From: Rhodopirellula bahusiensis
GTDB lineage: Bacteria > Planctomycetota > Planctomycetia > Pirellulales > Pirellulaceae
Direction of reading: 5' to 3'
Length of the DNA stretch: 64,000 bases
Assembly (NCBI RefSeq): GCF_002727185.1
Contig: NZ_NIZW01000019.1
Location: 1 to 64,000 of the forward strand
Shown here: piece by piece, positions 57,122 through 64,000 of the stretch
How the letters are laid out: the number at the start of each line of letters is the position of its first letter
Position numbering within the stretch: the stretch's first letter is position 1
Translations under genes and position numbers: made by a program
Notes under the pieces: generated by a model
What the model was told of the DNA's origin: nothing
The model's database searches: none
Seen by the model: only the letters and a program-made list of their open reading frames with translations

Positions 57122-57436
57122 CTAGCCGAGATGTTCCCTCAGCAACACGTCGTACCGTCGTGTGAGTGAGCGGCATTTGATCTTCTCAAGTCGCGAGGAC
57201 ACAGATCGATCTTCGGTAGCCGCCGCGAGCGAAAGGTCCACAATCGCATCTCGAAGTGGATGTTCGCTATGCTCGGCCAAAAACAACGTGACGCACCCGA
57301 GCATAAGATTGGGCTTCCCGATTGCGATGTGAAGCTTCATTAGCTCAATCAACGTTTCCGCCTTTTTATCTCGGTGATACGCTTCGGTGAATCGGTTGAT
57401 CAGTCGCTGCTTTCGATCAAGACCGGATTGGTTCAT
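57122..57436 (-). CDS. Small hypothetical protein, last gene of island operon
   Basis: 104 residues, helical with charged ends (start M-N-Q-S-G-L-D-R-K-Q-R, middle L-I-E-L-M-K-L-H-I). I recognise no family. It is convergent with the VirD4-like gene (79-bp gap) and last in the minus-strand unit, 43 bp after the proline-rich gene. Confidence 0.6.
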   Translation of the reverse strand: MNQSGLDRKQRLINRFTEAYHRDKKAETLIELMKLHIAIGKPNLMLGCVTLFLAEHSEHPLRDAIVDLSLAAATEDRSVSSRLEKIKCRSLTRRYDVLLREHLG

Positions 57437-57479
57437 GGTGTAGTGCCTTACATAGTTGAGATGTAGGTATTAACGGATA

Positions 57480-57812
57480 TCAGCCCAAGCCGGGGCCGCG
57501 GTCCAACGGCGTGGTGCGGTGACGCCCCAAACGGTTGAAATCAACCTGGCGCGGGGCATCCTTTCCGGTCCGCGTGTCCGGCAATGCGTCGCCACTCGTT
57601 TTTTCGGCGACGGTCTCACGAACTGAACCGCGACTGAGGATAGGACCACCCGGTGACGGGGCGGGAGCGGGCTTTGACAACTTTGGTGCCTTTGAGTCTT
57701 CGGCAGCCTTACCGAAATCCTTTTTTGCTTCGACAGGTTTCAGTTCGGATGGGGCCGCTTCCGGTGTGAAGATTGGGGTAATCGCCGGCGGGGGCCAATT
57801 GGATCGGGCCAT
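57480..57812 (-). CDS. Small proline-rich protein
   Basis: 110 residues, low complexity, rich in Pro, Ala, Ser and Lys, with no hydrophobic leader. I recognise no family. It lies 30 bp downstream of the HTH gene and continues the same transcription unit. It is plausibly an unstructured linker or adaptor. Confidence that it is expressed is moderate because of its composition. Confidence 0.5.
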   Translation of the reverse strand: MARSNWPPPAITPIFTPEAAPSELKPVEAKKDFGKAAEDSKAPKLSKPAPAPSPGGPILSRGSVRETVAEKTSGDALPDTRTGKDAPRQVDFNRLGRHRTTPLDRGPGLG

Positions 57813-57842
57813 CGAATAGCTCCGTTGAGGAAAGGGAAAAAA

Positions 57843-58046
57843 TTAGAAGTGAACGGTTTGGTCGGCGGGCAATGCCGTCTTCTCGCGTCGCCGCGATTCG
57901 AGGTAGTCCATTAAATCCTTCTCCGAGATGCGGCGGCACGAACCGATCTGATAGCTCGGCAGCTCGCCCCGTTGGACGATGCCGTAGACGTGCGACGGGC
58001 TGACCTTCAGCAACGCCGCCGTTTCTTTGATGGTGAACAGCGTCAT
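57843..58046 (-). CDS. Excisionase-like HTH protein
   Basis: 67 residues. F-T-I-K-E-T-A-A-L-L-K-V-S-P-S-H-V-Y-G-I-V-Q-R-G-E-L-P-S-Y-Q-I is the MerR-like helix-turn-helix of excisionase and small DNA-binding proteins, ending with R-R-I-S-E-K-D-L. Its probable job is to control excision of the element or to regulate the operon. Its ATG overlaps the stop of the membrane gene upstream by 4 bp (ATGA at 58043-58046). Confidence 0.85.
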   Translation of the reverse strand: MTLFTIKETAALLKVSPSHVYGIVQRGELPSYQIGSCRRISEKDLMDYLESRRREKTALPADQTVHF

Positions 58047-58810
58047 CCCAAACCTCCCCGCGTGTCGGCGACCCTGTCTAAATCCAAACCGACCGCGTCA
58101 CGTGAAGTGCTCCGCAGGGTCGGCGTCGTGACTTCCAACGCGACGTTGATCAGACCGACCAAATTCTCAGCGGTCTCCTTGTTCATGGAGGCCACCGGGA
58201 TCGTGCGGACGCTGCCCTGGCAATCGTTCTCACCATCGAACCGATCGGCGGGCCCGCTGCGAAGCACCAGTTGCAACGTCTTCGATGTTTCAAGTTCATG
58301 AATGCCGGGCTTCTTCTCTTTCCCGTCGTCCCGCGGTAGCGACGCCTTGTACTCGGCCGCTTCGGGATCGTCCGCGATGCTCGGACGGATCGCCAGCGGT
58401 TCGCCGCCAGGAAAGCGGTCCATCCGAATGCCCTCGTCGTAAAACCAGGATCGAAACGCCACCACGTCGCTGGCGACGTAGATCTTCAAACGCCTGGCGA
58501 ACACGATCCGTGACAGCGGCTTCGGTAAGCTGCTCTTTAGCACCCGAAACCCCACCATCGAAGCGATCAGCGTCCCGAAACCGACCAGTGCCCACCGCGT
58601 GATCGGGGGTTCGATCGGCGGCACTAAAATCTCGACCGCTAGAAATGCCACCGGAGCAAACGCCAAGGCGAAGACACCGGATGCCAAACGTCCACGATTA
58701 GCGGTTTCCCAACTTGGGATGCGTGCCGAAATGACCGCCTGCTTGTTCTCGTCATCAAACATCATCGACGGCCAAGCCGGCATTCCCGGGCGGATGAAGC
58801 GTTCATACAT
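58043..58810 (-). CDS. Membrane protein of the island, two helices
   Basis: 255 residues. Two transmembrane helices near 43-63 and 72-90 are followed by a soluble C-terminal domain (about 100-255) that I cannot assign. It is in the operon between the lipoprotein and the HTH gene, and its stop overlaps the HTH start. Confidence 0.75.
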   Translation of the reverse strand: MYERFIRPGMPAWPSMMFDDENKQAVISARIPSWETANRGRLASGVFALAFAPVAFLAVEILVPPIEPPITRWALVGFGTLIASMVGFRVLKSSLPKPLSRIVFARRLKIYVASDVVAFRSWFYDEGIRMDRFPGGEPLAIRPSIADDPEAAEYKASLPRDDGKEKKPGIHELETSKTLQLVLRSGPADRFDGENDCQGSVRTIPVASMNKETAENLVGLINVALEVTTPTLRSTSRDAVGLDLDRVADTRGGLG

Positions 58811-58861
58811 GGCGGACCTCGCAACGATGTGAAAGGAAAAGAGGGAAAAACGGCGACGGGG

Positions 58862-59575
58862 TCAATCGAGCCGTGGCATTGGCGGCTGGTCGGTTAGTGT
58901 GTTGGCAATCACGTACTGGCCCCGTTCGAAGCCGCAGTGGTCCATGATCTCGGTCCACTTGTCGGTCTCAGACAACGCGACGTAATACAATGCCAGGCCG
59001 TGGCCGGCGGACTGATAGGTCTTCAGCTCGTCAACCAGGACGCGGCCGTGAGCCTTGCGTTTTTCGACATCGCTTTCGGAGTCGATCAGGTCGCTGATCG
59101 TGACCGTCAACACCTTGGTGTCCTGGCCGGCGTCGGGCATCCGGTTGGCATACGCGATGACATTCCCCATCGCTTCGTAGATCGGGCTGCGGTTCGGATC
59201 AGACTTCGACATCAGAAATGCCGACAATGCCTCGGGGTCTTTGAATCGCTGACGAAGCTGACGAGGAGTGCCTTCGAACAGCACGGTTTGGTCGGCACTA
59301 GTGGCACTGGTCTGGCCCAGCACGACCTTGCAGTCGTTTCCCGTTTGAGCTTCGAAGAACTCAGTTACAATGGTCATCAACAACGGGAAGGCCCGCTCGC
59401 CAAAGTCATGGCTGAACGATTGGCTCAGGTCGACGTTGATCAGCAAACAGGCATCGAGTGGTTTGGTCTTGAACATCGGTTTGGCCTGACGCTCGACCTT
59501 GGCGACGCAGCCGGTCAAGGCCATCGATATTGCCGCGATGAGGGCGATAGGAAAAGAAAGACGGGGTACATTCAT
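58862..59575 (-). CDS. Lipoprotein with a MIDAS (von Willebrand A-like) domain
   Basis: 237 residues. An N-terminal lipobox L-T-G-C (Cys23) follows a hydrophobic signal, so it should be a lipoprotein. The mature part has D-L-S-Q-S (D-x-S-x-S metal-ion-dependent adhesion motif) at about 49-53, G-Q-T-S-A-T-S-A-D in the position of the MIDAS Thr loop, and I-S-D-L-I-D-S (third motif). This is a vWA-like fold. ATG 59575 is the only start preceding a leader. Confidence 0.85.
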   Translation of the reverse strand: MNVPRLSFPIALIAAISMALTGCVAKVERQAKPMFKTKPLDACLLINVDLSQSFSHDFGERAFPLLMTIVTEFFEAQTGNDCKVVLGQTSATSADQTVLFEGTPRQLRQRFKDPEALSAFLMSKSDPNRSPIYEAMGNVIAYANRMPDAGQDTKVLTVTISDLIDSESDVEKRKAHGRVLVDELKTYQSAGHGLALYYVALSETDKWTEIMDHCGFERGQYVIANTLTDQPPMPRLD

Positions 59576-59618
59576 GGCAGAGTTCCTGAAGATGAAGGTT
59601 GGGAGCGATACGTGCGGT

Positions 59619-60275
59619 TCAAACCCGCTTTCCGGTGGCGTAGTCGCTGTGGAAGATGGCAAAGCATGCGCACAAAACGACATAGAGCACGCAGCAGGCG
59701 GGGCCGGCGTAGACAGGGACTTCACCCCAACCGTTCGTCCGCGACTGAAGGCCCAGTAGGAAGATCAAAGCATCGAGTCCAATGACCCCGGCGGCCACAC
59801 CGGCATAGAGGTAGAACAACGCAGGCAATTTCTGACGGTACGACAGGACATCGCCGACACCCTTGCTCTCGTTGATGACTCGAATCCACACAAGCGAGGT
59901 CGCCAAGATCAGCAAACCTGCGATCACGTGGGCCAAGTCGAGCTGATCCCATCCGCTGTACATTTCCAACCGATCCAGCATGGGAAACGGGAGGCGTGAC
60001 AGCTTCGTCGAGGTAACGTCGAGTAGCATGCGAATGCCCTCCCCGGAGATCGGGATGATGGCCAAACACGACGGCGGGATGACGACGCCGTTGAGCAATC
60101 CAAACTTCAGCTTCTCGCTCGGCTTCTTCGCCCGCGGGATCGGTTTCGAGTCATCCATCGTTGAGGAATGGCCGCGGTCGGCGGCGGTTCTCCCAAAACG
60201 GGATGGCTCGCCGTTGTTCGAAGTCGAACGGGGCGTGGCATCGTTGAACGTGGACAGCTTTTCTCGCTTTAACAT
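59619..60275 (-). CDS. Membrane protein of the island, three or four helices
   Basis: 218 residues. A ~55-residue soluble N-terminus is followed by helices at about 62-78, 112-130, 148-170 and 187-207. No family is recognised. It sits 43 bp upstream of the lipoprotein and 10 bp after the 249-residue protein, so it is part of the same operon. Confidence 0.75.
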   Translation of the reverse strand: MLKREKLSTFNDATPRSTSNNGEPSRFGRTAADRGHSSTMDDSKPIPRAKKPSEKLKFGLLNGVVIPPSCLAIIPISGEGIRMLLDVTSTKLSRLPFPMLDRLEMYSGWDQLDLAHVIAGLLILATSLVWIRVINESKGVGDVLSYRQKLPALFYLYAGVAAGVIGLDALIFLLGLQSRTNGWGEVPVYAGPACCVLYVVLCACFAIFHSDYATGKRV

Positions 60276-60285
60276 GGGCGACTCC

Positions 60286-61035
60286 TTAGGCGACTCGGGG
60301 GGCGGTTTGCTGTTCGACGGTCACCCGCTTGTAGGCGGCAAGGGCCGCTTCGAGGGCCATCACGATCGTCTCGTCATCCACGACGACGGACTGACTTTGC
60401 CGGCGGACGAGCACGTGCAATTGCGACTCGCTGTGTTGCCACAAGACGGCTGCATCGGCCGATTTCGGCGACACCGAAGGGGTGGGCTTCTCCGCGGTGC
60501 CGCCGTCCTGCCCCGACTGACGGCGGGCGTGTTTGCGGATCAGATTTTTGGCAACTTTGATCGTCAGGAAGTTGCCCGCCCGGGCAAACTCCAATGCCTC
60601 CGAGCGTGCGGCTTCTTCAACGTCCTTGCCGGCCAGAAGCTTCAAGGCTTCGCAGGTGCAACGTGCTGCGGTCACGCGGTCATGTAACAACTCGCGGCCG
60701 AAGGTTCGAAACATCGCCAGTGTGCGAAACAACTGCGTTCGAGAGATGCCGGTCTCGTCCTCCATATCGGCAAACAACTCGGCCCGCGTTTTGTCGGTCG
60801 TCAAGTGGTCGAACATCGTCAGCAACGCACCGGTCTCCAACGCGTTGAACGTTCCCCCGCCTCGGGTTCGATCTGCGATAGCCGTCATCGCACGACCCCG
60901 CTGATCTTCGTCGAGGGAGGAAGCCTCACGATGAATTTCAAACTCGTTGGCGTCGGCAATGCGGAGAGCCAAGTCACCGTTGTCGACGGACGTCCCGTCG
61001 GTATCTCGAAGAAGGGTTTGATACAGTTCAGACAT
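60286..61035 (-). CDS. Putative DNA-binding protein (ParB/KorB-type resemblance)
   Basis: 249 residues. Mid-protein E-D-E-T-G-I-S-R-T-Q-L-F-R-T-L-A-M-F resembles the helix-turn-helix of plasmid ParB/KorB proteins, with a second helical segment after it. The start M-S-E-L-Y-Q-T-L at 61035 is used because the longer frame to 61155 has no resemblance and overlaps the previous gene. Function is unproven; partition or regulation of the element is a guess. Confidence 0.55.
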   Translation of the reverse strand: MSELYQTLLRDTDGTSVDNGDLALRIADANEFEIHREASSLDEDQRGRAMTAIADRTRGGGTFNALETGALLTMFDHLTTDKTRAELFADMEDETGISRTQLFRTLAMFRTFGRELLHDRVTAARCTCEALKLLAGKDVEEAARSEALEFARAGNFLTIKVAKNLIRKHARRQSGQDGGTAEKPTPSVSPKSADAAVLWQHSESQLHVLVRRQSQSVVVDDETIVMALEAALAAYKRVTVEQQTAPRVA

Positions 61036-61126
61036 ATCACTTAATCGATTGAAGGGAGAGGAAGGGAGAGATTGACCGGCTGCTTGGAATGGGTGTCTGT
61101 CACCAGCAGCGAACGGTTCAGATGAA

Positions 61127-63841
61127 TCACTTCGCGATCGACGCAATGATTGCATCGATCAACGAGTCCGGGTCGGAAGCAAGTAGTCCGTTGGGCACGG
61201 CATCAGCAATGGCCGCGAAACAGGCACGCTCATCAGGGTCGTGACCGCAAAACTGCATGACCACACTCCGGTTGGTTCCGGGCTTCGTCGCCCACTGCCT
61301 AATCGGATTGACCAGCCCACTCATCGATTGAGCTTTTGTCTGAAACGCCTGCTGCAGAAGGTTTTGGTCGATGGTCGCATGGTCACCGACGACCATTAGG
61401 ATTTGATGCGTCTGCGCGTCCTCGGCCGATAAAGCCTCCAAGGCGACCGGCAGATGAAACATCCATTTCCCATCGCCTGGTTCAGTCTCGATGTCGGCAA
61501 GAAAGCTGCGTAGGTTGTTCGCGTTGGCTGTGTTGCCAACGTCACAAAGCGGCATGGTCTCAAAGCCGACCTGACTGAACGTCCGCAAGCCGATCTTCGT
61601 GCTGCTCGTCAGCGGCACCAACTCGACGATCAATCGGTCGATTACCACATTGCCACGGTCGATGTTCTTTTCCATCGACGCCGAGCGGTCATACAGAACG
61701 AATACCTCGACGCTCTTCAGTCTTGACTCCGCCCTGCTTCCACCGGCAGCCACTAGGCGTTCCTCGATCGACCCGTTGCGATCGACCGCCGATAGGCGAC
61801 GCTCTGGAGCGGGCCTTATAGAGGCCGATGTCACGACCGGAACTTCAACCGGTGTCCGGGGCATAGGCGGATCGATGCGATCGGAAGGCATCCGCGGATC
61901 TATCAATGCCGGTTTATCAACCTGATCAGTCAGGTCGATGGGGGGAACGATGCGATCGAACGCCAACGCCCGCTTTAGGTCTCGCGTGAACAGGATCGAG
62001 TTCGCACCCTGTCGTCCGAAGTAATGCGATACAAAATCGCGACTAGCGTCGGCGTGCCACGACGACCGTGCCCAGCCTGAATTCAACGATAGGAACGCAA
62101 TCATTGTTCCGTCTGGATACTGGTTAACCGTAGTAAAGGGCGTTGTTGGCTCATCGATGCATCCTTTCGAGGGCACTAATCCATCCGCCATCGAATACGT
62201 CGCATGATTTGGGTCTGTCATGAGCGGTGGTGCGAACAGCAGAACGCGGCACGGCAGTTCGGTTTCCCTTAGATCCTCAATCGTCTTTGCAATCTCGCAA
62301 ATTCCAATATGTGTTTCGGGGCCGGTTGGCGGATCAGCCCAGTAGCTTTCCATCGCCGGGTATTGACGAATGAAGTTTGCATTGCGGACACGCGCGTCAA
62401 ATGTCCCGGGTGGAACAACCAAGCGTGGGCCCGAGCCCTGACCTGGCGTGACGACTTTGACCTCGCTGCCCGATGCCAACTCTTCGAGAACGAGGAGCTC
62501 CAGACGCTCACCAAACTGGACCGGACGACCTTCGAGCGAATCGAAGATAAAAAGCTCGATCGGCTCGTCGTAAACATTTCCACTTGCGGTTGAAGGCACT
62601 CCGGTCGATCCATCGACACCCAGAGTCGGCGTTGTCCGTCCACAGCCAACACTGGTTGCTCCGAAGGTCAACGCAGCTAATAAGACCAACGGTGCTAGTC
62701 GATCCGCCTGACGACGAAGTTGCTCCGCTTTACGACGGTTCTTTCGGTTCTTAACGGCGCTGCGAATGGCGTCAGCATGTTCTTCGACTACTGCCAATCG
62801 GCCGATCAGGATTTCTTTCAGCCCGATCAGCGTCTGCGATGACACCCGAATCGAGTCGTTCAGTTTGGCGATGTATTCGGAAAGACCTGCCGCAATCGCG
62901 TTCTCGACAGAAGCGGGCCGAAAAAACTTGCCGGTAAGGCGTCGCAACCAATGGAAGGCCATCGCATTAATTAGCGATAGCGTGCCCATCTGTATTGCAC
63001 TGACATACCAAGGCGGGGTGGAAGAATGTATGGTCCTGCCAGCGATCTGCCGAACCGTTTGATCGCCCTCGGTTTGCATGCAGAACAGAATTGATGCCGT
63101 TATCGCGAGACTAAATCCAGACACCGCGATGGCGATATAGAGCCAATGACTCTTGTCACGCTGACTCATCAATGCGATGAACTCGATCGAAATCAGCGTG
63201 CCGAAAATGGACGCAAACGAAAAACAAAACGCCTGAACAACCCCAGGTTCAATGATGGCACCCGTTGTCGGATCGACGTCCTGATAGAGATCACTTGCTC
63301 GAACCACCTCCACCGCCGTGGTTACCTCACTGAAGGAACCCACACCCATCAGCAGAAGCAATGAGATGATGCATCCGAGAACGAACTTTCCGTCAGTCGA
63401 TTTTGCGAATGCCGCGTTGAACTTGGAAACAAGGATCTGCCGGTCGATGCCATCAAGCCGATCTTGTGCCTCGTCACGTGCCGTCCTGGCCTGCTTGATC
63501 GCATCATCAACCAGTGGGATCAATGATCCGACAGTGCCAGCCACCGCCTGATTAATCGGCCAAGCCCGTCGCGAAGACACGCGATCAATTGCTGATTCAA
63601 CACCCGTCGGCACGTACTTCACATGCTCGGCAGCAACATCGATCAACTCGCCCGCCGAACGGACTTGTTCAACCAAGTCCAGTCCCTTGTCAGTCAAACA
63701 GGCAGCCGGATATCCCGGCGGACCAGTCTCGGCGTCGAATCGAATAAATTCGTGAGTTCGTTTCGGGGCACGGTCGGGCGGGTTCGGGTCGTTGTTCATC
63801 CGACCATTCATCCGCTCCGAATGAAGGTTATGTACAGACAT
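61127..63841 (-). CDS. Large membrane protein with a C-terminal MIDAS (vWA) domain
   Basis: 904 residues. The N-terminal half has helices near 153-170, 203-225, 232-255 and possibly 278-298. A helical stretch leads to an unusual R-L-A-P-L-V-L-L-A-A-L-T-F-G-A-T-S-V-G-C block at 381-400 that looks like a lipoprotein signal in the middle of the protein. After it come an I-E-L-F-I-F-D-S segment (about 428-435) and a vWA domain with D-R-S-A-S at 718-722 near the C-terminus. It is the first gene of the island operon; ATG 63841 is used, but Met11 or Met15 are possible. Confidence 0.85.
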   Translation of the reverse strand: MSVHNLHSERMNGRMNNDPNPPDRAPKRTHEFIRFDAETGPPGYPAACLTDKGLDLVEQVRSAGELIDVAAEHVKYVPTGVESAIDRVSSRRAWPINQAVAGTVGSLIPLVDDAIKQARTARDEAQDRLDGIDRQILVSKFNAAFAKSTDGKFVLGCIISLLLLMGVGSFSEVTTAVEVVRASDLYQDVDPTTGAIIEPGVVQAFCFSFASIFGTLISIEFIALMSQRDKSHWLYIAIAVSGFSLAITASILFCMQTEGDQTVRQIAGRTIHSSTPPWYVSAIQMGTLSLINAMAFHWLRRLTGKFFRPASVENAIAAGLSEYIAKLNDSIRVSSQTLIGLKEILIGRLAVVEEHADAIRSAVKNRKNRRKAEQLRRQADRLAPLVLLAALTFGATSVGCGRTTPTLGVDGSTGVPSTASGNVYDEPIELFIFDSLEGRPVQFGERLELLVLEELASGSEVKVVTPGQGSGPRLVVPPGTFDARVRNANFIRQYPAMESYWADPPTGPETHIGICEIAKTIEDLRETELPCRVLLFAPPLMTDPNHATYSMADGLVPSKGCIDEPTTPFTTVNQYPDGTMIAFLSLNSGWARSSWHADASRDFVSHYFGRQGANSILFTRDLKRALAFDRIVPPIDLTDQVDKPALIDPRMPSDRIDPPMPRTPVEVPVVTSASIRPAPERRLSAVDRNGSIEERLVAAGGSRAESRLKSVEVFVLYDRSASMEKNIDRGNVVIDRLIVELVPLTSSTKIGLRTFSQVGFETMPLCDVGNTANANNLRSFLADIETEPGDGKWMFHLPVALEALSAEDAQTHQILMVVGDHATIDQNLLQQAFQTKAQSMSGLVNPIRQWATKPGTNRSVVMQFCGHDPDERACFAAIADAVPNGLLASDPDSLIDAIIASIAK

Positions 63842-64000
63842 AGCATTCCTAAAGACAAAGGTTTAGCGGTCCCGCTGTGAGGCGGGAAAAGAAGCCAGGT
63901 GGCGGTTCTGGTAAGTCGTGCGGCAATACGCAGGCTTGCCGGGAGATGCCGGCGGAAGAAGGCAGCTAACACGTGCCGACAACCACTGAAATCTCCGTCA
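63842..64000. other. Leader of the island operon, right window edge
   Basis: It should hold the operon's promoter. A 6-bp hairpin TCCCGC...GCGGGA is at 63870-63887. I see no gene in the last 160 bp. The element continues beyond the window. Confidence 0.5.

Overview
The window looks like a marine planctomycete of the Rhodopirellula type. The basis is content I recognise, not a database match. There are three pairs of planctomycete cytochrome-like (PSCyt1/DUF1549/DUF1553) proteins with DUF1501 partners, two formylglycine-type sulfatases, an SHD1-domain secreted protein, and a high density of short palindromic intergenic repeats.

Layout. Positions 1-156 are the broken end of an IS4-family insertion sequence whose terminus abuts half of a REP-like palindrome. 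191-8310 holds two sulfatases on the minus strand (one preceded by a 14-copy 8-bp tandem repeat), then a PSCyt1/DUF1501 pair on the plus strand. 8622-18838 is mostly housekeeping on the minus strand (pepA, an NtrC-like regulator, an SHD1 protein, carB, an exonuclease-BRCT protein). It is interrupted at 11908-12400 by a small four-helix-bundle gene enclosed in a perfect 24-bp inverted repeat. 18900-22899 is a second DUF1501/PSCyt1 pair. 23151-33898 holds thrS, an M20 peptidase, clpS, mtaB with a MazG-like gene, an E1-like enzyme, RNase P RNA, a Prc/Tsp protease and a GGCT-like gene. 34359-39049 is a third PSCyt1/DUF1501 pair, translationally coupled. 39218-41383 holds thioredoxin, a Nudix hydrolase and a TIM-barrel isomerase.

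41523-49636 is a flagellar rod and ring operon read leftward: GGDEF protein, flgF, flgG, flgA, flgH, flgI, a rod-binding FlgJ domain and a FlgN-like chaperone. Its genes overlap or sit very close together. 50159-53711 holds a BON protein, an asparagine-synthetase-like enzyme, purC and infC.

From 54231 to the right edge is an integrated element. It starts with tRNA-Val(GAC) and a terminator, then a tyrosine recombinase and a VirD4/TraG-like ATPase on the plus strand. A convergent eight-gene minus-strand operon follows: two MIDAS (von Willebrand A-like) proteins, two multi-pass membrane proteins, a putative DNA-binding protein, an excisionase-like HTH protein and two small proteins. No relaxase, VirB4 or other canonical transfer gene is visible, and the right boundary lies outside the window. 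This module and the inverted-repeat-flanked four-helix-bundle element are the best candidates for undescribed systems.
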